A stretch of DNA of 57,555 nt from Endomicrobium sp. (GCA_031286985.1 JAITTL010000032.1:1-57555); one strand, 5' to 3'; positions 26,813 to 35,725 are shown, numbered from the stretch's first letter. Program-made: numbers and translations. The notes: generated by a model not told the origin, from the letters alone.

Positions 26813-26842
26813 TGGTTGTCAAAAATATCGAACGAATACACT

Positions 26843-27539
26843 CTATGTCAAAAACTCAGACCAATTTTCTTTGTTTATGACTCTAAAACTTGTAGATTGA
26901 TATTGCGTAAGAAAGTTTTTTGAAGGTTTTGCTTTTTCTTTTCCGTATTTAAATTCATATCCGTCGAGTTTCCCGTCATACTCTTCTATGTAGTCTACTT
27001 CTTCGCCCCAATGTGTTCTATAAAAATACTGATTCGCAAATTTTTTTTTGCTTGATTTATTTTTCTGCGTTCAACAATACAAAAATTCTCCCATTTTATT
27101 GAAAAAGGATACAATATAAAAAAGATTGCTCTACCTGTAAGAGGTTCAAAAATTTTATTTGCCAAATCAAAACTTGAAGAACCTGTCGCTATAAGCTGAA
27201 CTTGTGGGATATGATCGTGAATAATTTTAAGCGCTTTCCCTATATCTTTTATTGTTTGGGCTTCATCTAAAACAATCAATTCATTGTTACCTATTGCTTG
27301 ACGTAAAGATTTTTCATTTGTTGTTTCAAAAAGTAATTTAATAGAAGGCTCTTCACAATCAAAATATTGTGTTTTTTAGTTTTTGAATATTTATCTATAA
27401 TTTGCTTGCTTAGAGTAGTTTTTCCTACTTGTCTTGCCCCATAAATTAAAATTACCTGATTTTTAAAGAGCAATTTTTCAATTATTGACTGCAAATCCCT
27501 TATTATCGTTTTAATTCCCTCCAAAAGTTGCAATATCAT
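26843..27539 (-). pseudogene. Broken AAA+ ATPase of the DUF4143 family
   Basis: Reading leftwards from 27539, the N-terminal part has a Walker A loop (IYGARQVGKTT). After a frame change near 27285 the Walker B and sensor part follows (IVLDEAQTIKD, LIATGSSSFDLAN, LTGRAIFFILYPFS). Downstream of another break near 27000 lies the family's C-terminal end (WGEEVDYIEEYDGKLDGYEF, then VINKENWSEFL), stopping at 26843. Much of the middle, between the ATPase and the C-terminal part, is missing. Intact members are about 380-400 residues; here only pieces remain. They are often mobile, phage- or toxin-related ATPases of uncertain role. Confidence 0.85.
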
Positions 27540-27650
27540 TTTTTAATAATAAATACAATTTTTATTAAATTTTTTTGGCAATTTTACATAAATACTAAAC
27601 AATTCCATGAAAAAAATAAAGTAATTGAAAAGATACAGATATTTTTAAAA

Positions 27651-27745
27651 GTGATAATAAGAATATTATTATTATCATTTCAGTCCTTAAATGACAATAA
27701 GAATATTCTTATTGCTATTTCGGATCAAAAATGATAATATAAAGG
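27651..27745 (+). promoter_or_regulatory. Operator-like array: three units at 40-bp spacing with palindromes
   Basis: Similar units begin at 27651 (GTGATAATAAGAATATT), 27691 (ATGACAATAAGAATATT) and 27731 (ATGATAATATAAAG), exactly 40 bp apart. Unit 2 holds a perfect 20-bp palindrome at 27695-27714 (half-site CAATAAGAAT). Unit 1 holds GATAATAA and TTATTATC in inverted order at 27653-27676. The third unit is a half. They lie 45-140 bp before the Fic gene, on top of or just upstream of its promoter, and look like repressor sites for a dimer, possibly the Fic protein's own winged-helix domain. Confidence 0.65.
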
Positions 27746-27757
27746 CCAGAAAAATAG

Positions 27758-27774
27758 TATAATTTTTTTATAAT
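27758..27774 (+). promoter_or_regulatory. Candidate -10 boxes of the Fic gene
   Basis: TATAAT occurs twice, at 27758-27763 and 27769-27774. The upstream operator-like units cover the -35 area (third unit, 27731 onwards). Confidence 0.4.
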
Positions 27775-27791
27775 GTTAAGGGGCATGTAAA

Positions 27792-28910
27792 ATGTTTAAG
27801 GCAGGTACTTATAAACAACAATATGAATATAAAAGTTTCTCACCTACTTTTATAAATCAAACATACATTGTTGAGGATAGAAAAATATTATTGCAACTTG
27901 AAGATGCAATGAGATATATTGGTGAATTAAATGCATATTCTACTTTAGTACCGGACATAGAATATTTTATACGTATGTATATTGCAAAAGAAGCAGTTAC
28001 ATCAAGTAGAATAGAAGGTACAAAAACAAATATAGATAATGCTATTTTGCCTGAAAATGAAGTTGCTCCTGAGACAAAAAATGATTTTTCTGAAGTAACT
28101 AATTATATTGAAGCAATGAACTATGCTATAAAAGAACTTAAGAATCTGCCGGTTTCAATAAGACTTATAAAAGACACTCATAAGATTTTACTGTCTAATG
28201 TACGTGGTAAATATAAACTTCCAGGTGAAATTAGAAGAAGTCAAAATTGGGTTGGTGGTTCTAATTTAATAAATGCGCTATATATACCTCCGCATAATGA
28301 CGATCTTCCTGATTTACTTACTGATTTGGAAAAATTTTGGCATAATAAAAGTTTAGATATACCCATTTTAATAAAAATTGCGATTGGGCATTATCAATTT
28401 GAAACAATACATCCTTTTTGTGATGGCAACGGCAGATTGGGCAGACTTATTATAACTCTTCAATTAGTGGATTTAAAATATTTGGTAAAGCCTGTTTTGT
28501 ATCTTTCCGATTTTTTTGAGAGAAATAAAGGCTCGTACTATGATTCTTTAACTTATGTAAGATCTTCAAATAATTTGGATCAATGGATAATGTTTTTTTT
28601 GAGCGGAGTGATTGAAACTGCAAAAAGCAGCAAAGAAGTTTTGCAAAATATTGTTAGTTTGCGCAGAGAATATGAACGTAAAATTATAAATATGGGACGT
28701 AAAGCAAATATTGGGCAAAAACTTATAATGTATTTATTTTCTAATCCTATAGTATCTGTTAATGATATTTCAGATCATTTAAATATTGGCTTTTCCGCGG
28801 CAGCAAGATTACTTTCAGATTTTGAAAAAGTAGATATTATCAGAGAGGCTACAGGCAATACGCGAAATAGACTTTTTAAACTTTACGAATACGTAAATTT
28901 ATTTAGGTAG
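27792..28910 (+). CDS. Fic-domain AMP-transferase with inhibitory helix and C-terminal winged helix
   Basis: It is a predicted enzyme that adds AMP (or a related group) to a hydroxyl side chain of a target protein. The catalytic Fic motif is complete: HPFCDGNGRLGR from His207. An N-terminal inhibitory motif of the (S/T)xxxE(G/N) form is present, SSRIEG with Glu75, placing it in the self-inhibited class II group. Residues about 305-365 form a winged-helix DNA-binding domain (VSVNDISDHLNIGFSAAARL), common in this Fic subfamily. The 372 residues are intact. Ribosome site GGGG lies upstream of the ATG. The palindromic array before the gene suggests autoregulation. The target protein is unknown. 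Confidence 0.9.
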   Translation: MFKAGTYKQQYEYKSFSPTFINQTYIVEDRKILLQLEDAMRYIGELNAYSTLVPDIEYFIRMYIAKEAVTSSRIEGTKTNIDNAILPENEVAPETKNDFSEVTNYIEAMNYAIKELKNLPVSIRLIKDTHKILLSNVRGKYKLPGEIRRSQNWVGGSNLINALYIPPHNDDLPDLLTDLEKFWHNKSLDIPILIKIAIGHYQFETIHPFCDGNGRLGRLIITLQLVDLKYLVKPVLYLSDFFERNKGSYYDSLTYVRSSNNLDQWIMFFLSGVIETAKSSKEVLQNIVSLRREYERKIINMGRKANIGQKLIMYLFSNPIVSVNDISDHLNIGFSAAARLLSDFEKVDIIREATGNTRNRLFKLYEYVNLFR

Positions 28911-28941
28911 AAATTTCACAAAAATTGTATAGCAAGCAAAT

Positions 28942-30192
28942 ATGAAAAAACCAGAACTTTTGTTACCTGCAGGATCTTTTTCAAGATTAAAAACAGCGTT
29001 TCTTTACGGAGCAGATGCTGTTTATGCAGGGATACCAGAAATGTCGTTAAGAGCAAAATCAAGATTTTCTTTAGAAGAAATGGAAGATGGTGTTTCATTT
29101 GCTCACGATATTGGTAAAAAAGTATATTTAACACTTAATTTATTTTCACATAATAAAGATACTTCCCTACTTGAAAATTTTGCAAAAACAATCAAAATAT
29201 TAGATCCTGATGGTATCATAATTTCAGATCCGGGAATATTTCAGTATATAAAAAATGAAATTCCGCAAATTCCCATACACATTTCCACACAGGCAAATGT
29301 ATGTTCTTGGCTTACTGTTGATTTTTGGAAAAAACTTGGCGCTTCTTTGTGTGTGCTTGGCAGAGAAGTTAGTTTTGAAGAAGTGAAAGAAATAAGAAAA
29401 AAATGCAATGATATAAGGTTAGAGATTTTTATTCATGGCGCAATGTGTATAAGTTATTCAGGAAGATGTTTAATGTCTGCATTTATGGCATCGCGAAGTG
29501 CAAATCAAGGAGCGTGCGCTCACTCTTGCCGATGGAAATACAAAAGTAAATTACTTTTAGAAGAAGAGCAAAGACCTGGAGAATATTTTGAAATGGAAGA
29601 AGATAATAATGGCTCATATATTTTAAACTCTAAAGATTTATGCCTCATGCCAAAATTGAACAAACTTATGGACATAGGTATAGATTCTTTTAAAATAGAA
29701 GGACGTAACAAAAGCGAATATTATGTGGCACAAACAGCAAGAGTGTACCGCAGAGCAATTGATGATTATTTTGATAATTCGCAAGATTGGAATTCCGATA
29801 AATACATGAAAGAACTAGTAATTCTTCAAAATCGAGGATACACTTTAGGTTTTTTTGATGGTATTCCAGGACAAGAAGCTCAAGGATACACAGATACAGC
29901 AAGTAAAAGCGATTGGCGAAATGCAGGTGTTATAAGAGATAATGCTAATGGCATGCTCACAATAGAACTAAGACATAAACTAAAAAAAGGTGATGAAATA
30001 GAGATATTATCTCCATTTAGGTTTGAACCTGTAAAAATTATTTTGAATGAAATTTATAATAAAGATAATGATAAACTTGTTAAAGAACTTGCACCTGGCA
30101 AAACTAACCAATCCGTAAAAATTCCTATCAGCAGAGATTTTTCACTTTTTCCTCAAAATTCAGTAATAAGAATCAAAATAAAGCGATATTAA
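28942..30192 (+). CDS. Peptidase U32 family protein (TrhP/YegQ-like tRNA hydroxylation factor)
   Basis: Despite the family name, the best-studied members of this branch (TrhP/YegQ) help make 5-hydroxyuridine in tRNA, using prephenate, and carry an Fe-S cluster. The family signature is EIFIHGAMCISYSGRC, and CAHSCRWKY further on supplies more cysteines of the cluster set. The N-terminal PELLLPAGSFSRLKTA is typical. The 416 residues match. It follows the Fic gene by 31 nt and is convergent with the ABC operon. Assigning it to TrhP rather than another U32 branch is inference; prephenate would be available from the aromatic pathway encoded at 34607-40163. Confidence 0.8.
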   Translation: MKKPELLLPAGSFSRLKTAFLYGADAVYAGIPEMSLRAKSRFSLEEMEDGVSFAHDIGKKVYLTLNLFSHNKDTSLLENFAKTIKILDPDGIIISDPGIFQYIKNEIPQIPIHISTQANVCSWLTVDFWKKLGASLCVLGREVSFEEVKEIRKKCNDIRLEIFIHGAMCISYSGRCLMSAFMASRSANQGACAHSCRWKYKSKLLLEEEQRPGEYFEMEEDNNGSYILNSKDLCLMPKLNKLMDIGIDSFKIEGRNKSEYYVAQTARVYRRAIDDYFDNSQDWNSDKYMKELVILQNRGYTLGFFDGIPGQEAQGYTDTASKSDWRNAGVIRDNANGMLTIELRHKLKKGDEIEILSPFRFEPVKIILNEIYNKDNDKLVKELAPGKTNQSVKIPISRDFSLFPQNSVIRIKIKRY

Positions 30193-30217
30193 CACGTCAT
30201 TTACTTTATGACATATT

Positions 30218-30577
30218 TCATTTTCTTCGTTTTAAAACATAATTCATAATACTTTTTTTAAATCTATAAAATATCTTTATGTCGTCTTTTATATCAAACT
30301 GATTCATATCTAAAATAATTTGGTCTCTTTGAGTGTCGCGTTTATTAATCTTAACTTCACCAATGCTTTTGTTTATAATCAATATATTTTTCTTAAATTG
30401 TATAAATATAGCTTCTTTCATATCCAAATCTTTTACGTTTATTATCAAGGTATCGTTATTCATCCTATAATTTAATGGAATATCAATTGTAAATATCGGG
30501 ACAAAGAAGAAGCATATGAATATCAAAGATGCAACTATAATCAATTTATTCAAAAAAAATATTTGTTTTTGGAGCAT
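30218..30577 (-). CDS. Small membrane-anchored protein next to the ABC exporter
   Basis: I do not recognise this family. The 119 residues begin with a basic tail and one strong membrane helix (about residues 12-33, LIIVASLIFICFFFVPIF). A roughly 85-residue beta-rich, Ile/Lys/Asp-rich part follows, predicted to face the periplasm. A good ribosome site (GAGGAA) stands 5 nt before the ATG. It starts 21 nt after the ABC gene ends, so the two share an operon. It may be a short adaptor for the exporter, in the way HlyD-type proteins work, but it is far shorter than those. Confidence 0.6.
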   Translation of the reverse strand: MLQKQIFFLNKLIIVASLIFICFFFVPIFTIDIPLNYRMNNDTLIINVKDLDMKEAIFIQFKKNILIINKSIGEVKINKRDTQRDQIILDMNQFDIKDDIKIFYRFKKSIMNYVLKRRK

Positions 30578-30598
30578 TGATTCCTCAAAGATGATAAT

Positions 30599-32218
30599 TT
30601 ATAACTGGATTTTTTTATCAAATAAATTTGTAATGCTTGTTCTATGTGAAACGGCCACAATAATTTTATTTTTATAAAAATTTAGCAAATCATTACAAAT
30701 TTCTATTGCCATGTTCTCATGAACAGAATTCCCGAACTCATCTAATAATAAAATTTCAAAATCTTTCATTAAACATCTCGCTAAAGCTATTCTTTGTTTC
30801 TCGCCGCCTGAAACAAATATGCCTTTGTTGCCTACAACTTTTTTATCATCTAAATTCTCAAGTCTGCATATTTTTAAAACTTCTAAATATTTTTGTTCTG
30901 CCATCGAATTGTCAGTACGCTCTAAATCTAATAGGATATTTTCTTTGACAGTCGCATTAAACAGAAATGAGTCTTGAGTGAAATATGCTATTTTACTTCT
31001 CAAGCCTTTGATGTCTATATCGTACAAATTCTTGCCATTTATTAGAATTTTGCCTGAAGATATACCTCTATCAAAAAGTACTATTAAATTTAAAATTGTC
31101 GTTTTGCCAATTCCTGTTTTCCCAATTAATGCAAGTTTATCATTTAAATTAATATCTAAATTTAGATTTTTAAATATAATTCTATTATTTTTTTCTAGTG
31201 AAACGTTTTGAAAAATTATACTGTTGATTTCTTTAATTTCGCCATTGTTATATTTATAATTTTTATTTTCATCTTCTTTAACCAAGAATTTTTTAATTCT
31301 TCTCCAAGGCACCTCAGAATTCTTAGTAGAAAAATAAAGACTCCAAAAATCATTAATGACATAGAAAAGACTATCTGATATATTATAAATAAAGATTGCT
31401 TGCCCTAAAGTAATCGTATTCTGCTGAACTTGGTATCCCAACAAACCAAGTAAAATACCAATGACAATATGCTGTAGAGCTATGCTGAACTGTCCGGATG
31501 CAAATCCCCAAAAAAGTCTTTTTATATTTATAAAAATTAAGTTTTCGGCATTAGAGTCGAGTTTAGTTATTTCTTTTTGATACATATCAAACAATTTTAT
31601 TTCTTTAACAGAATCTATCGTATCGGATAAATTTGAACAATATGTAGCAAGTATCTCTTGATACTTAGATGTAAAATGCCTATTTTTCTTATTAAAAAAG
31701 GAAGAACATGATGATGGAATGATGGAACTTAAAATAACTAATAAAATAATTAAAAAATTGAATTGTAAAAAGAACGGTAATAAACAAACCAAAAGAAATA
31801 TAGAACTTAAACTTTTGGCTATCGGTTCTACAAATAAATTATTTATAAGTTTTGTATCGCCTATGATTCTTTGAGATAAATATGCTCCTCTATTAAATTT
31901 ACTGGCAGGGTTGTATTGAGATTTTAAGAATCTTATTAGAACAGTTTTTCTAAAATCAAACAGAACTTTATTTTCCAATAAATATAAAGTGAGTGTTTTA
32001 AATAAAACGGATATCGAACTAAAAATTAATACAGAAATATACAGAACTACAAATATCAAAATAAAATTATTACCAATATTGACAGTATCAATAAAAATCA
32101 TCAAGAAAAAAGCAGTGATTATATTTATGAATTTTAAACAAAAATCAATACATAAATATTGGGCAACTTCCGCTTTATAACTCTTCAAAATATTAAATAC
32201 AAAATCAATTTTTCTCAT
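30599..32218 (-). CDS. ABC exporter, fused membrane and ATPase domains
   Basis: This is a predicted half-transporter that works as a dimer to export a lipid, peptide or drug. Residues about 10-300 form five to six membrane helices; residues about 335-539 form the ATPase. Walker A is GKTGIGKTT (from about residue 366), the signature is VSGGEKQRIALAR, Walker B ends in LLLDE (Asp493, Glu494) and the switch histidine is in VAVSHR. After Walker B the usual ATSALD stretch is replaced by FGNSVHE, so the D-loop is unusual. The 539 residues are slightly short. It is the first gene of a two-gene minus-strand operon. The substrate is unknown. Confidence 0.85.
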   Translation of the reverse strand: MRKIDFVFNILKSYKAEVAQYLCIDFCLKFINIITAFFLMIFIDTVNIGNNFILIFVVLYISVLIFSSISVLFKTLTLYLLENKVLFDFRKTVLIRFLKSQYNPASKFNRGAYLSQRIIGDTKLINNLFVEPIAKSLSSIFLLVCLLPFFLQFNFLIILLVILSSIIPSSCSSFFNKKNRHFTSKYQEILATYCSNLSDTIDSVKEIKLFDMYQKEITKLDSNAENLIFINIKRLFWGFASGQFSIALQHIVIGILLGLLGYQVQQNTITLGQAIFIYNISDSLFYVINDFWSLYFSTKNSEVPWRRIKKFLVKEDENKNYKYNNGEIKEINSIIFQNVSLEKNNRIIFKNLNLDINLNDKLALIGKTGIGKTTILNLIVLFDRGISSGKILINGKNLYDIDIKGLRSKIAYFTQDSFLFNATVKENILLDLERTDNSMAEQKYLEVLKICRLENLDDKKVVGNKGIFVSGGEKQRIALARCLMKDFEILLLDEFGNSVHENMAIEICNDLLNFYKNKIIVAVSHRTSITNLFDKKIQL

Positions 32219-32230
32219 ATTTTTTGCAAA

Positions 32231-32401
32231 TTATACTGAAATTAAAGTGCGTTCCTTGCCATTATAACAAGTAATAATGAGCAATACCTGTAACAACATT
32301 GTGAGAAATGTTATCATTGTTTTCTGATGTTCTCTTAACGCCTGCGTAACATGTTCTATTGTTTCTTTATCAACTTGAGGAGGCGATCGAGAATTGAATC
32401 G
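32231..32401 (-). other. Open stretch encoding a helix-plus-membrane-segment peptide, no clear start
   Basis: On the minus strand just before the ABC exporter, 57 codons are open. They read as VDKETIEHVTQALREHQ, a charged helix, followed by a hydrophobic helix (MITFLTMLLQVLLIITCY) and a basic end, stopping at 32231. There is no good start codon at the left of the charged part; an internal ATG would give a 28-residue hydrophobic peptide. It may be the tail of a decayed gene, or a short peptide belonging with the exporter. Confidence 0.25.
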
Positions 32402-32504
32402 TTAAAAGGATGTTTTTGGAAAACTCTTCCTTAAAAACAAAGTATAATTTAAGTGTGTAAAGGTGTTTACGAAACAAAGAATAAACAGTATTGTACTGTA
32501 ATTA

Positions 32505-32904
32505 ATGACAAAAAAGGAATTTGTTGCTACACAAGATAAAACGAAGTTCAGCTCTTTTAATGCTTATAAACTTAACCAGGGGCTGTAGAAAAGAAGCAGT
32601 TAACGAATTCAGTGCAAACAGTTTAATGTTCATAGAGCAGAAGGAGAAAAAGTAGACGAATTTACAAAGGGTTTTTGGAAAAAGCCAAAATTGATAAAAT
32701 AGACGCCAGAATACTAATAATTTAGAGAGCGACAATAAGCACTCAAAAAAGCTTAAGGCCTGTCGGTAAGATAAAAAAGAGCTTATAGGCTGTAGAAAAA
32801 ACCTTAAAGATATGTTGCAAAAATACAACCGTAAAGGTCGTTTTGAAGATAAAGCAACTAAACGTTTTATATCAAAAGCCATAAATGTATTACAAGCATG
32901 CTAA
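32505..32904 (+). pseudogene. Decayed gene of unknown family
   Basis: Beginning at ATG 32505 (MTKKEFVATQDKTKFSSF...), coding-like Lys-rich stretches continue in shifting frames and are broken by several stops. The last part reads DMLQKYNRKGRFEDKATKR and ends with a TAA at 32904. The gap from 32219 to 33059 holds no intact gene besides this and the peptide before it. Confidence 0.35.
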
Positions 32905-33059
32905 CGCCTAGATTATACTTTTTTCATTTTTTGAGTTGGTTGATTGTTCTATCAGCAAATGAAAATAGGCTAGTTAGCTAGGCGGTAAAAATTATTGTAT
33001 TAAATAATAATAGATGTTGTATAAGTATAAAATGCATTTTTTAAATATTTGGAGTGAAA

Positions 33060-34223
33060 ATGTTATATAAATATCCGTCTTTAGAAAATGATGAAGTTTT
33101 TGAAAAAAATCAAATTAGGATTCGTGAAATTCTTGCAAAAGGAAATAAAATCACTCAAAAAAGCAATGGTTTTAAAAAATTAGAGCATTTTATCAAGTCT
33201 GTATTTCGAAGTTTTTTAAAACTAGTTGCGGTTTTTTTATTAAAGAATAGAAAAAATATTTATGTAGCTTTTACTATTCATGGCGGATTTGGTGATATGT
33301 TGAGAGAGAGAAGTGTTATAATAGAAGTTGCAAAGATGTTTCCGGATGTTGTTATGGATATTTATAATAAAAAATCGCATTTTGTTCTCAAAGACATAAA
33401 AAACATAAGATTTTTTTTAGATGCCGATTTGATTGCTTTGACAAAAAAACAATACGATGTAGTATTTGCCTTACCTCTTAATTATCAATCTAAAACTCAA
33501 GATCTTGTATATACTAAGCATGGTAAGCGCAGGTTGGAAGTTGATAGAATTTTTAAGAATCTTGCTAGTTATAATAAATATTTTTCTCCAGGTAATAAAG
33601 TTAAACTGCATTACGTCGGTATGCAAAAAGCCAGGGCGGGGGTCGATAATGTAGAAGATATTTCTCTTAGTATTAATTATAAGAAACTATCTTTAGAAAA
33701 ATTTGGAATTACTAAGGATATGAAATATATAACTTTTCAATATGGTTTTGGCGGAGATGGAAATAATGATGATCCTAAATGCTGGAGAGTTGAACATTGG
33801 GAAAAATTGTTACATATGTTGAAAGGCAAACTGAAAAATATACGTATTGTTCAAGTCGGTATTTCTGATTATCATTTTCAAGAAGTTGATATAAATACTG
33901 CAAAAAGGACATCTTTGGATGAACTTTGTAGTATTTTAAAAGATTCGTTGTTGCATATTGATATTGATGGAGCATGTACGCATATTGCAGAAGCCATTGG
34001 TACTAAATCTATAGTGATATTTGGTCCAACAACTGCAGAGTATATAGGGTATCAAAAAAATATTAATATTACTTCTTCTTTGTGTAGAGGTTGTTATTGT
34101 ATTGCTGATAATTACTGGTGGGGTAAATGTTTTTTAGGGTATGACAAATCGTTTTGCATGGATTCTATAACTCCTGAATTTGTGGCAGAAAAAGCAATGG
34201 AATATTTGAAAACACTTCAATGA
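33060..34223 (+). CDS. Glycosyltransferase family 9 (heptosyltransferase-like)
   Basis: It is predicted to transfer a sugar, heptose in the best-known members, to a lipopolysaccharide core or other surface glycan. The N-terminal glycine-rich loop is TIHGGFGDMLRER. The C-terminal nucleotide-sugar part has LLHIDIDGACTHIAEAIG followed by SIVIFGPTTAEYIGY, the GT9 pattern. The ATG at 33060 follows GGAG by 5 nt; a GTG at 33054 overlaps that site. The 387 residues are normal. A hydrophobic segment near residues 50-60 may touch the membrane. A cysteine-rich end (CRGCYCIADNYWWGKC) is unusual. It stands alone among decayed DNA and the aromatic operon. Confidence 0.8.
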   Translation: MLYKYPSLENDEVFEKNQIRIREILAKGNKITQKSNGFKKLEHFIKSVFRSFLKLVAVFLLKNRKNIYVAFTIHGGFGDMLRERSVIIEVAKMFPDVVMDIYNKKSHFVLKDIKNIRFFLDADLIALTKKQYDVVFALPLNYQSKTQDLVYTKHGKRRLEVDRIFKNLASYNKYFSPGNKVKLHYVGMQKARAGVDNVEDISLSINYKKLSLEKFGITKDMKYITFQYGFGGDGNNDDPKCWRVEHWEKLLHMLKGKLKNIRIVQVGISDYHFQEVDINTAKRTSLDELCSILKDSLLHIDIDGACTHIAEAIGTKSIVIFGPTTAEYIGYQKNINITSSLCRGCYCIADNYWWGKCFLGYDKSFCMDSITPEFVAEKAMEYLKTLQ

Positions 34224-34475
34224 TTGAGTTGCTAAAAAAATAAAGTAAATGTGTTTGGGGGTGTAGGTTTTTTAGTGCTAACAGTTGTTTTTCTAAATTA
34301 TTGCAAAAAATAGTAAAATCTTCTTATTCAAATGTTTATCATATCACAGGAATAAATCTCCGCAAATTAAAAAATGAAGTAACATCAAAAACGGTTTAAC
34401 AGCCTGATAATTTTGTACGATCGTGAAGTTTGTTTTTATTTAAAATGTTTGGTCTGAATGAGTATTTTTCGGTTT

Positions 34476-34503
34476 TTGAATAATTATTTGAATTTTATAC
34501 AAT
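34476..34503 (+). promoter_or_regulatory. Candidate promoter of the aromatic operon
   Basis: TTGAAT (34476-34481), a 16-bp spacer and TACAAT (34498-34503) lie about 100 bp before the pheA start. No attenuator-like hairpin or leader peptide rich in Phe/Tyr is evident in 34224-34606, which holds no gene. Confidence 0.4.
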
Positions 34504-34606
34504 GGGTGTCCGGCGTGTTTTATTGATGGATGTATGATTAAATTGTTTGATAGGTCGTTCGGTTTTTGATTATTTGATCTTGTATCAGAGGTTTCAAGGA
34601 GGGGCG

Positions 34607-35689
34607 GTGTCGTTAAAGTTGAAACAAACGAGACAGTCTATAGACAAAATTGACAGAGAAATAACAAAACTTATTAACAAAAGAGCATTGCTTGCTTTGG
34701 ATGCCGCCAAAGTGAAAAATGGAACTTACAATAAAGGGGATACTGTCATTTATGTGCCGTCTCGTGAAAGAGAAGTCTTAAAAAAAGTTACTTCTATCAA
34801 GGGAATTTTGGAAAAAGAAGCGCTTAAAAATATATATACTGAAATAATCAGCGCCTGTAGAAATTTAGAAAAACTAACCAAAGTTGCATTTTTAGGTCCT
34901 TGGGCTTCATTTACCCATCAGGCTGCGATTAGAAATTTTGGATCTTCCGTATGTTTTGTCCCAGTTGCAACTGCGCAGGAAGTAATCACAGAAATTGAAA
35001 GCGGTAGAGTAAGTTTTGGTGTTGTCCCTGTTGAAAATTCCAATGAAGGATCTGTAAATATCGTTCTTGATACGTTTGTCGAAACAGAATTAAAGATATG
35101 TGCTGAAGTTAGTTTAAAAATAGAGCAATGTTTCCTTGTGAAAGAATCTAAATCCAAAATAGTAAGAATATATTCACATCCGCATGCTTTAGCACAATGT
35201 AATAATTGGGTTACAAAAAATTATCCTGATGTAGAGCTTATTTCAGTGTGTTCTACGGCGGAAGCAGCTAAAAAAATAGCTAAAGAAGGTTTTGCCGCTG
35301 CAATTGCATCAGAAGCAGCTGCAAAGATGTACAATCTGCGTGTTTTGCAAAAAGGGATTCAAGATAATGTGGAAAATTTTACAAGATTTTTTGTCATAGG
35401 AAAGAGTTTGGCTAAACCTAGTGGTGGTGATAAGACAAGTTTAATTTTTATGGTTAAAAATAAGGTGGGAGCATTGCATAACATACTTGGGATTTTCAGT
35501 AAGCATAATGTGGACTTAACTAAAATTGAATCCCGTCCAACTAAGAAAAAAGCATGGGAATACGTGTTTTTTATTGATTTTAAAGGACACGTTAATGATA
35601 AAAGTATAATGAAGATGGTGAAAATTTTGAAACAGAACTGTGTTTTTATGAAAATTTTAGGAAGTTACCCAATCGCGTGGGGTTTGTAA
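34607..35689 (+). CDS. pheA: Bifunctional chorismate mutase / prephenate dehydratase
   Basis: It turns chorismate into prephenate and then phenylpyruvate, leading to phenylalanine. Residues 1-85 are an AroQ mutase helix bundle (IDKIDREITKLINKRALLAL). Residues about 93-270 are the dehydratase, with VPVENSNEGSVN and the catalytic Thr-Arg-Phe in NFTRFFVIG. An ACT regulatory domain (GALHNILGIFSKHNVDLTKI, ESRPT) closes the protein, so feedback control by Phe is likely. The start is GTG 34607, set by AAGGAGGGG just upstream; the family N-terminus begins there. In the first dehydratase block the usual GPEGTF is GPWASF. It heads the pheA-hisC-aroF-tyrA-aroA run. Confidence 0.94.
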   Translation: MSLKLKQTRQSIDKIDREITKLINKRALLALDAAKVKNGTYNKGDTVIYVPSREREVLKKVTSIKGILEKEALKNIYTEIISACRNLEKLTKVAFLGPWASFTHQAAIRNFGSSVCFVPVATAQEVITEIESGRVSFGVVPVENSNEGSVNIVLDTFVETELKICAEVSLKIEQCFLVKESKSKIVRIYSHPHALAQCNNWVTKNYPDVELISVCSTAEAAKKIAKEGFAAAIASEAAAKMYNLRVLQKGIQDNVENFTRFFVIGKSLAKPSGGDKTSLIFMVKNKVGALHNILGIFSKHNVDLTKIESRPTKKKAWEYVFFIDFKGHVNDKSIMKMVKILKQNCVFMKILGSYPIAWGL

Positions 35690-35725
35690 GTGAGAAAATT
35701 GGAACAATTAAGTAAGGAACCCAAA

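Noticed and set aside
27651-27745. CRISPR array
   Set aside because: Only three units with no unique spacers of even length, no cas genes and palindromic operator-like sequence.
32502-32882. 126-codon minus-strand hydrophobic frame
   Set aside because: It is rich in Phe/Leu/Ser because it opposes a Lys-rich decayed gene; no start signal.
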